Assembly (NCBI GenBank): GCA_903934295.1
Contig: CAIZNI010000015.1
Span: 1-64,000, forward strand
Length of the DNA stretch: 64,000 nt
Reading direction: 5' to 3'
DNA from: an uncultured beta proteobacterium
Lineage (GTDB): Bacteria; Pseudomonadota; Gammaproteobacteria; Burkholderiales; Burkholderiaceae_E
Shown here: piece after piece, positions 45,897 to 54,606 of the stretch
Layout: each line of letters opens with the position of its first letter
Position numbering within the stretch: position 1 is the stretch's first letter
Position numbers and translations under genes: made by a program
The notes under the pieces: model-generated
What the model saw: only the letters and a program-made list of their open reading frames with translations
The model's database searches: none
Told to the model about the DNA's origin: nothing

Positions 45897-45945
45897 TTCA
45901 ATCAATCTATTGACAAATGATCTATCTGTCAATAGATTGATTGAA
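45897..45945. promoter_or_regulatory. Perfect 19-bp inverted repeat with symmetric divergent promoters
   Basis: TTCAATCAATCTATTGACA (45897-45915) and TGTCAATAGATTGATTGAA (45927-45945) are exact inverse complements separated by 11 bp. Each arm ends in TTGACA, a consensus -35 pointing to the opposite gene. 17 bp on, in the other arm, is TAGATT as a -10. Two promoters facing away from each other thus share the same DNA, one for the regulator operon, one for the persulfide dioxygenase. The repeat is the obvious operator of the ArsR-type regulator. Confidence 0.88.
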
Positions 45946-45984
45946 CAAAATCACTCGTCCCCTTACTCCCGACAGGACTTCCCC

Positions 45985-46860
45985 ATGACTGCATCCCCGG
46001 CGCCTGCGCAAGTTCACGGCTTCTTCGATCCGGCCACCTGGACGGTGACCTACCTCGTGCATGGCGGCGCGGGCACCGCCTGCGCCATCATCGATCCGGT
46101 ACTGGACTACGACCCCAAGTCAGGGCGTACCGGGCATGCCAGCGCCGATCGGGTGATCGAGCATGTGCGCGCCCATGATCTGCGGGTCGAGTGGATTCTC
46201 GAGACCCATGCCCACGCCGATCACCTCTCGGCGGCGCCCTACCTGAAGGCCCGCCTGGGCGGCCGGGTGGGCATCGGCGCACGCATCACCACCGTCCAGA
46301 AGGTGTTCAAGGACATCTTCCATCTCGAACCGGAATTCCGGCTCGATGGCTCGCAGTTCGACCACCTGTTCGATGATTCGGAGGCGATCCCGCTGGGCGA
46401 ACTCACCGGCGAGGTCCTGTCGGTGCCGGGGCACACGCCGGCCTGCGTGGCCTACCGCTTCGGTGACGCGGTGTTCGTGGGCGATACCCTGTTCATGCCG
46501 GATGTGGGCACCGCGCGCTGCGACTTTCCGGGGGGCGACGCCGCGACGCTGTACGCATCGACCCGGCGGCTCCTCAGCCTGCCGCCGCAGACGCGGCTGT
46601 TCATGTGTCACGACTATCCGCCGGCGGGGCGCCAGCCGGCCTTTCAGACCACGGTGGCCGACCAGCGCGCCCGCAACATCCATGTGCACGACGGGATCTC
46701 CGAGGCGCAGTTCGTCGAGATGCGCACGCGGCGCGATGCGACGCTCGAGATGCCCACGCTGATCCTGCCGTCGGTGCAGATCAACATCCGCGCCGGCGAG
46801 ATGCCGCCCCCGGAGTCCAACGGTGTTTCTTATCTCAAGATTCCGCTGAACCTGCTGTGA
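45985..46860 (+). CDS. Persulfide dioxygenase (ETHE1/Blh metallo-beta-lactamase fold)
   Basis: The 291-residue protein has the metal motif THAHADHLSAA (His75, His77, Asp79, His80), GHTPACVAYRFGDAVFVGDT and the CHDYPP segment of persulfide dioxygenases. It oxidises glutathione persulfide to sulfite with one non-haem iron. It matches the second half of Blh fusion proteins. It diverges from the ArsR-type regulator across the inverted repeat. ATG at 45985. Confidence 0.91.
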   Translation: MTASPAPAQVHGFFDPATWTVTYLVHGGAGTACAIIDPVLDYDPKSGRTGHASADRVIEHVRAHDLRVEWILETHAHADHLSAAPYLKARLGGRVGIGARITTVQKVFKDIFHLEPEFRLDGSQFDHLFDDSEAIPLGELTGEVLSVPGHTPACVAYRFGDAVFVGDTLFMPDVGTARCDFPGGDAATLYASTRRLLSLPPQTRLFMCHDYPPAGRQPAFQTTVADQRARNIHVHDGISEAQFVEMRTRRDATLEMPTLILPSVQINIRAGEMPPPESNGVSYLKIPLNLL

Positions 46861-46907
46861 GGTTCCGGCGGTCCGCCCAGGCCCACGCACCGCACAGGGA
46901 TACCCGT

Positions 46908-47582
46908 TTGACCCGGACCACCGATGTTTCACCCGGCCAGACCCTGCTGCTGCTGGGCGCCACCGGTCTGGTCGGCCGGCAGGTCCTTCGCCAGGCGCTG
47001 GCCGACCCGCGCGTGGCCCGGGTTATCGCGCCGACCCGGCGGCCTCTCGCGGGCGACCCGTTCCTTGCCGACCCCCGCCTGTCCAACCCGGTCCTCGATG
47101 TCGAGCATCTGTCGGCCCAGTCGCCCTGGTGGACGGTCGATGCGGTCATCTGCGCGCTGGGCACGACCATGGCTCGCGCCGGATCGCGGGAGGCGTTTCG
47201 TCGCATCGATGCCGAGCTGCCGCTGCAGATCGCGCGCTGGTGCCGTGCTGGCGGGGCGCGTGCGTTCGCGCTGAACTCGGCGCTGGGCGCCGACCCCGCT
47301 TCACGGGTGTTCTATTCGCGCGTCAAGGGTGAACTGGAACAGGCGCTGCGGGCGCTGGATTTCCCGTCGCTCACCCTGGTGCGGCCCGGCCTGCTGGGCG
47401 GTGATCGGGAGGAGCGCCGACCGGCCGAGCGCGCCGGCATCCTCGTGTCGCAGGCGCTGGCGCCGCTGCTGCCGCGCCGCTACCGGGTGGTGCCGGCCGA
47501 GCGGGTCGCGCACCACCTGCTGCGGGCGGCGCTGACGGGTGCGCCAGGGGTGACGGTCCTGCCCTCCGAATCGCTGACCTGA
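46908..47582 (+). CDS. NAD(P)-binding atypical short-chain dehydrogenase
   Basis: The 224-residue Rossmann protein has the nucleotide motif GATGLVGRQVL at the N-terminus and NSALGADPASRVFYSRVKGE, carrying the Tyr/Lys pair of extended/atypical SDRs, then LVRPGLLGGDREE. It resembles TIP30/YwnB-type oxidoreductases; substrate unknown. No ATG lies before the fold, so TTG at 46908 (read as Met) with an AGGGA site is the best start. Confidence 0.8.
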   Translation: MTRTTDVSPGQTLLLLGATGLVGRQVLRQALADPRVARVIAPTRRPLAGDPFLADPRLSNPVLDVEHLSAQSPWWTVDAVICALGTTMARAGSREAFRRIDAELPLQIARWCRAGGARAFALNSALGADPASRVFYSRVKGELEQALRALDFPSLTLVRPGLLGGDREERRPAERAGILVSQALAPLLPRRYRVVPAERVAHHLLRAALTGAPGVTVLPSESLT

Positions 47583-47685
47583 GCCGCACCGGACTCCCCG
47601 GGGGTGAATGGATCCAAGGCGATCGTGTTGATCGGCGCCTGCCGGTCGCTCAGCCAGCCGCAGCGCCCGCTGTTGCGCCGGCCGG

Positions 47686-49293
47686 TCAGCGGCCCCGCGG
47701 TCCCGCGGGCTCCGATGCGGTGGGTGCCGGTGCTGCGGCAGCGCGCGCCGCGGGTGCCGCGCCGATCCGCTTGCGCGGCCGCACCGGACGCGCGATCAGG
47801 ATCGGCAGGATCAGCACCAGGTAAGCGATCGACGAGACGAGGAAGATGTCATTGGCACCCAGCGTCAGCGCCTGCTGATCGACCAGGCGCTCGAGCTGGC
47901 CGCGTGTCTGTTCGAGGGCCATCCCGGCGGCGCGCAGCGGGTCGAAGAAGGGCGAATCGAGCGACCAGCCGGCCCGGCTCGCGCCCTCGACCAGGTCGGT
48001 GCGGTGCAGCTGGGTGCGGGTGTCCCAGGCCGTCGCGGCGATCGAGGTGCCGAAGGCGCCGGCCGAGATCCGCACGAAGTTGCTCAGCCCGGCCGCCTGC
48101 GCCATCTGGTGCGGGGCGACCTGCGACAGCGAGATGGCGCTCATCGCGATGAAGAACAGCGAGCCGGCCACGCCCTGCAGCAGCATCGGCATGACGATGG
48201 TCCAGTAGTCGGCCTGGATGGTGAACTGCGCGCGCAGCCAGAATGACCAGGCGAAGCAGAAGAACGACAGGATCGCCACTGTGCGGGCCAGCCCGCGGTC
48301 GACGCCGCGGCCCGCGGTCGGCGAGAACATCACCGCGATGACACCCACCGGCGCCAGCACCAGGCCCGCCCACGTCGAGGTATAGCCCATCGCCTGCTGC
48401 AGCCACAGCGGCAGCATCACGACGTTGCCCGAGAACAGTGCGAAGCCGCCCGACAGCGCGATCACGCCGCAGGCGAAGTTCCGGTTGGCGAACAGCCTCA
48501 GGTCGACCACCGGGTGCTCATCGGTGAGCTCCCAGACGACGAAGAATGCGAAGCCCACCGCCGCCACCACCGCCAGCGCGATGATCTCGCGCGACTCGAA
48601 CCAGTCCTCGTCACGACCGGTGTCGAGCATGATCTGCAGCGCGCTCACCCACACCACCAGCAGCACCAGGCCCACCGCATCGACCGGCATCCGCCGGATC
48701 GGGGTCTCCCGCGGCCGGTAGATCGACCAGGTCATCGCCGCACAGAACAGGCCCACCGGAATGTTGATGTAGAAGATCCATTCCCAGCGCAGGTTGTCGG
48801 TGATCCAGCCGCCCAGCAGCGGCCCGCAGATCGGCGCCAGCAGCACCATCATCGACCAGATGCCGAGCGCGCGCCCGGCCCGCTCGGGCGGGTGGCTGCC
48901 CAGCAGCAAGGTCTGCGAGAGCGGCATCATCGGCCCGGCGACCAGCCCCTGCAGCACCCGGAACGCGATCAGCCATTCCATTGACGAGGCCAGTGCGCAC
49001 AGCCACGAGGCGCCGGTGAACAGCAGCACGCTCGCCACGAACAGCCGCACCTGGCCGAATCGCGCGGCCAGCCACCCGGTGAGCGGGACCGAGATCGCGT
49101 TGGCGATGGCGAAACCGGTGATGAGCCGGGTGCCCTGGTGCACGCTCGAACCCAGGTCGCCCGAGATGGCCGGCAGCGACACATTGGCGATCGACGCGTC
49201 GAGCACGTTCATGAAGGTGGCCAGCGACAGCACCAGCGTGCCCAGGGCTCGGGCTCGGCCCTGCAGGGGCGGTGGGGTGTCGGTGGGATGCAT
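47686..49293 (-). CDS. DHA2 family multidrug exporter (EmrB/QacA type)
   Basis: The 535-residue protein has 14 predicted transmembrane segments. The DHA2 antiporter motif C is in MVLLAPICGPLLGGWI, preceded by LVLSLATFMNVLDASIANVS and WRWIFYINIPVG-like WEWIFYINIPVGL. The C-terminus is an Ala-rich tail. It probably expels drugs or organic cations with protons. No adjacent HlyD-like (EmrA) or outer-membrane partner gene is present. ATG at 49293 (MHPTDTPPP). A TTGAC-ATCG-GTCAA repeat at 49387-49400 lies upstream and may bind an unlinked regulator. Confidence 0.88.
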   Translation of the reverse strand: MHPTDTPPPLQGRARALGTLVLSLATFMNVLDASIANVSLPAISGDLGSSVHQGTRLITGFAIANAISVPLTGWLAARFGQVRLFVASVLLFTGASWLCALASSMEWLIAFRVLQGLVAGPMMPLSQTLLLGSHPPERAGRALGIWSMMVLLAPICGPLLGGWITDNLRWEWIFYINIPVGLFCAAMTWSIYRPRETPIRRMPVDAVGLVLLVVWVSALQIMLDTGRDEDWFESREIIALAVVAAVGFAFFVVWELTDEHPVVDLRLFANRNFACGVIALSGGFALFSGNVVMLPLWLQQAMGYTSTWAGLVLAPVGVIAVMFSPTAGRGVDRGLARTVAILSFFCFAWSFWLRAQFTIQADYWTIVMPMLLQGVAGSLFFIAMSAISLSQVAPHQMAQAAGLSNFVRISAGAFGTSIAATAWDTRTQLHRTDLVEGASRAGWSLDSPFFDPLRAAGMALEQTRGQLERLVDQQALTLGANDIFLVSSIAYLVLILPILIARPVRPRKRIGAAPAARAAAAPAPTASEPAGPRGR

Positions 49294-49581
49294 GGGTGGC
49301 TTCTCGGCAGGGGGCCCGGGGCGGATGTCGCGGGCGCGCGATGCCCGGCCGCGTCTGCGGTCGAGGGTGTCGATTCGCCAGCGCCGTTGACATCGGTCAA
49401 TGCCATTATTCATCAAGGCGCCTAAAACGGGTTCAGGGCAAGGCCATTCCTGATGTCACCCACAGGCCATTGCCCGTTCGATGCCACCGACGCGGCCTGA
49501 TGCGGGCGGTGGCGGCCCTGTGGACGACCCCGACTTCGAGGCATGGCAGCCGATGAGCGCGCAGCGTGCGGTCCGCCGGGA

Positions 49582-50181
49582 ATGAACCCGGACGCGAATC
49601 CGGCCAGCGCCCGGCTGATCAGCCGCGAGGTGGTGCCGTTCTATCTGTCGCTGCTCGCGCTGGCCGCTGCCGCGCTGTTGTGCGACGCGGCCCTCCACCT
49701 GCTCGACGCCGTCTGGATCGGTCGCTGGCTGGGCATTGCCGGCCTGCTGCTGATCCTCGGCTCCATGGGCTATTCGCTGCGCAAGCGAAAGCTGATCTCG
49801 GTGGGCCAGCCCCTTCGGCTGCTGCGCCTGCACGAGGCACTTGCCTGGGTGGGCTCCCTGCTGGTGCTGGTTCATGCCGGCGTTCACTTCAACGCGATCC
49901 TGGGCTGGCTGGCAGTGCTGGCGATGATGATCAACGTGGCCAGCGGCCTGACCGGCAAGTTCCTGCTCAAGCGGGCAAGGCGCCGGCTCGATGACGCGCG
50001 TCAGGTGATGCGAGAACAAGGCCTCTCGGAGGATGAGTTGCTGGAGCGCACCTACTGGGACAGCCTCGCCTTCGACGCGGTACGGCAATGGCGGACGGTG
50101 CATCTGCCGATCACCCTGGCCTTTGCGGTGCTCGCGTCGGCCCACGTGGTGTCGATCCTTCTGTTCTGGCGCTGGCGGTGA
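49582..50181 (+). CDS. Membrane di-heme cytochrome b-like protein
   Basis: The 199-residue protein has about five transmembrane helices. Two of them each carry two histidines 14 residues apart (His84 and His98; His174 and His188), the arrangement for two stacked b-haems bound between two helices. No Pfam-type name is assigned with confidence; it resembles cytochrome b561/ferric reductase-like modules. The stop overlaps the start of the octaheme cytochrome c by GTGA, indicating one functional unit. ATG at 49582 is preferred to ATG at 49543 because the extra 13 residues are not hydrophobic. Confidence 0.72.
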   Translation: MNPDANPASARLISREVVPFYLSLLALAAAALLCDAALHLLDAVWIGRWLGIAGLLLILGSMGYSLRKRKLISVGQPLRLLRLHEALAWVGSLLVLVHAGVHFNAILGWLAVLAMMINVASGLTGKFLLKRARRRLDDARQVMREQGLSEDELLERTYWDSLAFDAVRQWRTVHLPITLAFAVLASAHVVSILLFWRWR

Positions 50182-50951
50182 AGGGCCGCTGGATCCGGGC
50201 GGTGTTCGTCGCCGCGCTGCTCGGGCTGGTGGCCCTGGCCTTCGTCTACCCGAGCCGGATGGTGAGCCCCGGCGCGCTGTCGCCCGGACACGCGTCGCTC
50301 GCCACCGACTGCTTTGCCTGCCACGCGCCCTGGCACGGCGCTGCGGCCGACCGCTGCACCGCCTGTCATGCCTTGCCGGACATCGGCGTGCGCACCACGA
50401 AAGGCCTGCGCGTGGCCTCGGGCCAGGCGTTCGGGTCAGGGCCGCCGAAGGTGTTGTTTCACCAGCAGCTGGCGGACCCCGACTGCCTGGGCTGCCACAC
50501 CGACCATGCGAGTCCGCGGCTGACGCAGCGCAGCCGCAAGCCGTTCTCGCACGCGCTGTTGCAGCCGGCGATCCGCGATCGCTGCGAGTCCTGTCACACC
50601 GTACCCGCGCTCGAGATGCATCGCACGCTCACCGGCCCGTGCGCGCAGTGCCATCAGGCCGATGCCTGGAAACCGGCCACCTTCGCGCACGACAAACACT
50701 TCCTGCTCGACCGGGACCATGACGTGTCATGCGTGACCTGCCATGTCGCCGGCGATTACCGCCGGTACACCTGTTACGGCTGTCATGAGCACACACCCGC
50801 CAAGGTGTTGCGCAAGCATCAGAAGGAGGGCATCCGCGACACCGGGAACTGCGTCCGGTGCCATCGCAGCGCCGATGATGAGCCGCGGGGCAAGGAGGGC
50901 GGGGAAGGGGAACGCAATCAGCGGGATCAACCCGGCCGCGCGTCTCGCTGA
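50178..50951 (+). CDS. Membrane-anchored octaheme c-type cytochrome
   Basis: The 257-residue protein has an N-terminal anchor (WIRAVFVAALLGLVALAFVY) and eight CxxCH haem-binding motifs: CFACH, CTACH, CLGCH, CESCH, CAQCH, CVTCH, CYGCH and CVRCH, with several extra His as distal ligands. It belongs to the cytochrome c3/NapC-NrfH-like world but matches no specific enzyme I can name. GTG at 50178 overlaps the membrane cytochrome b stop. Together they look like a quinol-linked electron conduit to the periplasm. The C-terminus after the last haem is charged and short. Confidence 0.8.
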   Translation: MKGRWIRAVFVAALLGLVALAFVYPSRMVSPGALSPGHASLATDCFACHAPWHGAAADRCTACHALPDIGVRTTKGLRVASGQAFGSGPPKVLFHQQLADPDCLGCHTDHASPRLTQRSRKPFSHALLQPAIRDRCESCHTVPALEMHRTLTGPCAQCHQADAWKPATFAHDKHFLLDRDHDVSCVTCHVAGDYRRYTCYGCHEHTPAKVLRKHQKEGIRDTGNCVRCHRSADDEPRGKEGGEGERNQRDQPGRASR

Positions 50952-51051
50952 GGCGCTATTCAGCGCATCGCCGACCGGTGTCGGCCAGCACCGCCAGCCC
51001 CCAGACCCGAAGGCGCGAGCGGCGTTGCTCAGTCATCCGTCGTCACCCATG

Positions 51052-51077
51052 AAAAACGGGCACCGAGGTGCCCGTTT
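51052..51077 (-). terminator. Terminator of the small Lys/Met-rich protein gene
   Basis: AAACGGGCACC (51054-51064) pairs with GGTGCCCGTTT (51067-51077). Read on the minus strand the stem is followed by a T tract (TTTTT). It lies 25 bp after the stop of the small exported-protein gene. Confidence 0.85.
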
Positions 51078-51101
51078 CGGTCGAACGCAGAAGCCGCTGG
51101 A

Positions 51102-51296
51102 TTATTTCTTGTCCATCATGGCTTTGCAGTCGGCTTTCATCTTGTCGTCCATCTTGGCGTCGGCCTTCATGCAGGCGGCCTTCATTTCTTCTTTTTTCTT
51201 GTCGTCTTTCATCGCGCCGCCGTGCGAGCCCGCCAGGGCAGCACCGGACATCAGCAGGGACACGGAAACCATCAGGGTCGAGAAAAGGCGGGTCAT
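51102..51296 (-). CDS. Small exported Lys/Met/Asp-rich protein, unknown
   Basis: The 64-residue protein has a signal peptide (MTRLFSTLMVSVSLLMSGAALAG) followed by a ~40-residue mature part of Lys, Met, Asp and Glu with repeated K-A-D/D-K-K motifs and two Cys (MKAACMKADAKMDDKMKADC). Met/Cys/Asp-rich small secreted proteins often bind copper or other metals; that is inference. ATG at 51296. It has its own terminator and is divergent from the TPR-HupE pair. Confidence 0.7.
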   Translation of the reverse strand: MTRLFSTLMVSVSLLMSGAALAGSHGGAMKDDKKKEEMKAACMKADAKMDDKMKADCKAMMDKK

Positions 51297-51358
51297 GGAA
51301 ATGCTCCAGGCGGTTAAGGGGTGATACCTCGATCTGCCGCGGATGGTGCAACCCATTC

Positions 51359-52558
51359 ATGAAAGAGACCAGCCGGATTCAGCCACGATGGGCGGGCCTG
51401 CTCCTCCTCGCGATGCTGCCCCTGGCGACCGGGACTGCCGCGTGGGCCGCGCCTTATCGCCCGTCGTCCGACAGCATCGTGCTCGAGCGCCTGCCACTGC
51501 GCGCCAGCCGTCAGGCCGGACAGACGCTCCAGGCGTTGCGCAGCGACAGCGCGCGCAACCCCGCTGATGCGCAGGCGGCCGCGCGCCTGGCGGACTTCTA
51601 TTTCGACACCGCGCTGGCCACCGGTGATCCGCGTTACACCGGCTATGCGCGCGCGGTGGTCGACCGTTTCGCCGATCCGCTGCCGGTCGAGCTGCTGCTG
51701 GTCCGCGGCTATCTGCAGCAGTACCAGCACGGGTTCGAGGCCGCCCTGGCCGATTTTGCCGCCGCCCTGCGCCTGCAGCCCGACCTGGCCCAGGCCCATG
51801 CCTGGCGGGGCGCCATTCTGCTGGTCCAGGCCCGCTACCCCGAGGCCGACATCGAATGCAAGGCCTTGCAGCGCCTGGGACGGGCGGCGCTGGCCGGCGC
51901 GTGTCTGGGCCTGCGGCAGGCCTACACCGGGCAGCTGGCGGCCGCGGAACTCACGCTCAAGGCCGCGCTGGCCGCCAGCACCGAGGCCGCCAGCCGCCAG
52001 TGGCTGCTCACCCGGCTGGGCGAGGTCGCCGCCTGGCGCGACCAGTCCGCGCGGGCCGAGGACTACTACCGGCAGGCGCTCGCCCTCGATCGGGACGATG
52101 TCTATCTGTTGGCCGCATGGAGCGACTTCCTGCTCGATCGGTCCCGCTTCGAGGAGGTCGAGCGGCTGCTGCAGCGTTTCGAGAACGCCGACCCCCTGCT
52201 CTTGCGCCTGGCACTGGCGCAGTCGGCGCTCAAGCGCCCTCAGGCCGCCCGCAGCATCCAGGTGCTGGCCGACCGGTTCGCCGCGGCGCGCCTGCGGGGC
52301 GACACCACCCACCGCGCCGAAGAGTCGCGTTTCGAGCGCGAGTTGCGCGGCGATGCGGCGAAGGCCCTGGTCCTGGCGGTCAGCAACTATTCGGTGCAGC
52401 GCGAGCCGCGCGACGCCCGCGTGCTGCTGGAAGCCGCCCTGGCGGCAGCCGACCCGGCGGCCGGCGCGCCGGCGCGGCAATGGCTGGCCGGCAGCGGTTT
52501 CGAAGATCCGGTGCTGCGCCGTCTGGCCGCGCTGACCGACAAGCCGGGGCGGCCATGA
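51359..52558 (+). CDS. Exported tetratricopeptide-repeat protein
   Basis: The 399-residue protein has a signal peptide (cleavage near AAWAA) and several TPR-like helix pairs (for example FEAALADFAAALRLQPDLAQ and DYYRQALALDRDDVYLLAAW). It probably scaffolds a periplasmic complex. The stop overlaps the ATG of the HupE/UreJ-type gene by ATGA, so the two products are coupled. Its function is unknown. ATG at 51359. Confidence 0.82.
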   Translation: MKETSRIQPRWAGLLLLAMLPLATGTAAWAAPYRPSSDSIVLERLPLRASRQAGQTLQALRSDSARNPADAQAAARLADFYFDTALATGDPRYTGYARAVVDRFADPLPVELLLVRGYLQQYQHGFEAALADFAAALRLQPDLAQAHAWRGAILLVQARYPEADIECKALQRLGRAALAGACLGLRQAYTGQLAAAELTLKAALAASTEAASRQWLLTRLGEVAAWRDQSARAEDYYRQALALDRDDVYLLAAWSDFLLDRSRFEEVERLLQRFENADPLLLRLALAQSALKRPQAARSIQVLADRFAAARLRGDTTHRAEESRFERELRGDAAKALVLAVSNYSVQREPRDARVLLEAALAAADPAAGAPARQWLAGSGFEDPVLRRLAALTDKPGRP

Positions 52559-53691
52559 AGCAGACCGTCGCCTGGCTGGCCCTCGCGCTGGCACTTCTGC
52601 TGGCGGGATCGGGTCCGGCGCGCGCACACAAGGCCAGCGACAGCTACCTCACCCTGACGATCGACGGCCAGCGGATCACCGGCCACTGGGACATCGCGCT
52701 GCGCGACATCGACTTCGCGCTCGGCCTGGATGCGGACGACAACGGCGAGATCACCTGGGGCGAGGTCCGGGCCGCGCACCCCCGGATCGCCGCCTGGGCA
52801 CTGAGCAGCCTGGCGGTGCGGCGCGGGGGCGATTGCACGCTGACCTTCGCCGAGCAGCTGGTCGATGAGCACACCGACGGCCATTACAGCGTGCTGCCCC
52901 TGCAGGGCGAATGCCCGGCGACGGCCGGCTCGGCCACCGTGGCCTATCGGCTGCTGTTTCCCGTCGATGCCCTGCACCGGGGTCTGCTGAACCTGACGCT
53001 GGACGGCACGAGCCATGTCTCGGTGTTCGCGCCGCAGTCCGGGGAGCAGGTCTTCTCGGATCGGGCCGCGTCGTCCGCCGCGCAGTTCGGCCGTTACCTG
53101 CGCCAGGGTGTGCACCACATCTGGATCGGCATCGATCACATCCTGTTCCTGCTGGCGCTGCTGTTGCCGGCGGTGCTCACCGTGGCGCCCCGCGGGGCCG
53201 CGCCGGGGAGCGGTTTCGCGGCCACCGCCCGGGAGGTGCTGCGGGTGGTGACCGCCTTCACCGTCGCCCATTCGATCACGCTCAGCCTGGCGGCGCTGGG
53301 GATGGTGTCGCTGCCCTCGCGGCTGGTCGAGTCGGTCATCGCCGCCTCGGTGGTGTTCGCCGCGGCCGGCAACCTGCGCCCCGGCCTGCCGCGCAGCCGC
53401 TGGCCAATGGCCTTCGGTTTCGGACTGATTCACGGCTTCGGGTTTGCCAGCGTGCTCGCCGACCTGGGCTTGCCCGAGGGCGCGCTGGTGATTGCGCTGG
53501 TGGGCTTCAACGTCGGGGTGGAACTGGGCCAGATCGCGATCGTGGGCGCGCTTTTGCCCCTGGGGTACCTGCTGGGGAAAACCCGGTTTCCCCGGCGCGG
53601 TGTCCTGGTTGGCGGCTCGGTGCTGATCGGTCTGGTGGCCCTGGTGTGGTTCGCCGAGCGTGCGTTCAATCTGACGATTTTCGGGTTCTGA
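52555..53691 (+). CDS. HupE/UreJ-2 family membrane protein
   Basis: The 378-residue protein has a signal peptide (near RAHKASDS), an EF-hand-like DADDNGEITWGEVRAAH in the exported N-terminal domain, and a membrane domain with HIWIGIDHILFLLALLLP, FTVAHSITLSLAAL and GFGLIHGFGFASVLADL, the HupE/UreJ signature. Related proteins move nickel or cobalt or act in hydrogenase assembly. No urease or hydrogenase genes are here, so the metal link is only by family. It is the second gene of the TPR-HupE pair. Confidence 0.82.
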   Translation: MKQTVAWLALALALLLAGSGPARAHKASDSYLTLTIDGQRITGHWDIALRDIDFALGLDADDNGEITWGEVRAAHPRIAAWALSSLAVRRGGDCTLTFAEQLVDEHTDGHYSVLPLQGECPATAGSATVAYRLLFPVDALHRGLLNLTLDGTSHVSVFAPQSGEQVFSDRAASSAAQFGRYLRQGVHHIWIGIDHILFLLALLLPAVLTVAPRGAAPGSGFAATAREVLRVVTAFTVAHSITLSLAALGMVSLPSRLVESVIAASVVFAAAGNLRPGLPRSRWPMAFGFGLIHGFGFASVLADLGLPEGALVIALVGFNVGVELGQIAIVGALLPLGYLLGKTRFPRRGVLVGGSVLIGLVALVWFAERAFNLTIFGF

Positions 53692-53772
53692 ACCGGCGGC
53701 GCGTCGGGCCTCAGGCCCGGACGGCCCGCCAGCTGCCGCGCGCCAACTCGTTTCGCTAGCCCCGGCGCTCTC

Positions 53773-54606
53773 TCAGGTCAGCCGGCGGCGAATCCGCTGG
53801 CCCAGCGAGTCGACCAGGGTGACGCACAGCAGAATGCAGAGCAGGATCGCGCCGACCTGCGGGTAGTCCATCAGGCGCAGTGACCCCATCAGCTCGGTGC
53901 CGATGCCGCCCGCGCCGACCGCGCCCAACACCGTCGAGGCCCGAAAGTTGTACTCCCATCGATAGACGGTGGTGTCGGCCATCTGCGGCAGCACCTGCGG
54001 CAGCACCGCGTGCCAGATCACCTGCAGTCGGGTACCACCGGCCGCGCGGGCGGCCTCGATCGGCCGCGGGTCGGCATGCTCGATCGCCTCGGCGAAGAAC
54101 TTCCCGACCATGCCCACCGAATGAAGAGCGAGCGCCAGCACACCGGGCAATGCGCCGAAGCCCACCGCGGCCACGAACAGAATGCCCATGATCAGCTCGG
54201 GGATCGCGCGCAACAGATTGAGCAGCAGCCGCGAGGCCTGCTGCGCCGCCCGACCCGGCGAGGTGTTCGGGGCGGCCAGCAGCGCCAGCGGCAGCGCGAG
54301 GACGACGGCAATCGCGGTGCCGGCGATGCTCATCGCCAGCGTGTCGAGCAGTGGTCGCATCCAGGCGCGCCAGCGCGCGAAGTCCGGCGGCATCATCTCG
54401 GAGGCGATCTGCGCGAGCGCGGGCAGACCGTCGATCAGGCGCTCGCGGTCGAACGAGCCGGTGAATGCGAGTGCCGCGATGACGATCGCCGACAGGGCAG
54501 CGATTCGCCAGGCGCTCGCCCGCGTGGCCGCGCCGCTGCCGGCCAGCAGCGCCTCGTGGACGTGGCGCTCCGCCGACCCGGTGCCCGGCGCGGCTGGCGT
54601 GCTCAC
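53773..54606 (-). CDS. ptxC: Phosphite/phosphonate ABC permease (PtxC/PhnE family)
   Basis: The 277-residue permease of the PhnE family has six transmembrane segments, and its EAA loop is EAIEHADPRPIEAARAAGGT with YRWEYNFRASTVLGAVGAGG nearby. It starts with GTG at 54606, overlapping the stop of the binding-protein gene (GTGA), so the two are coupled. Order on the minus strand is ATPase, binding protein, permease, as in ptxABC. It is assigned to phosphite because ptxD and ptxE lie next door. Confidence 0.86.
   Translation of the reverse strand: MSTPAAPGTGSAERHVHEALLAGSGAATRASAWRIAALSAIVIAALAFTGSFDRERLIDGLPALAQIASEMMPPDFARWRAWMRPLLDTLAMSIAGTAIAVVLALPLALLAAPNTSPGRAAQQASRLLLNLLRAIPELIMGILFVAAVGFGALPGVLALALHSVGMVGKFFAEAIEHADPRPIEAARAAGGTRLQVIWHAVLPQVLPQMADTTVYRWEYNFRASTVLGAVGAGGIGTELMGSLRLMDYPQVGAILLCILLCVTLVDSLGQRIRRRLT

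Noticed and set aside
49387-49400. TTGAC-ATCG-GTCAA as a promoter -35 for the DHA2 exporter
   Set aside because: No -10 lies at a workable distance; kept only as a possible regulator site in the exporter entry.
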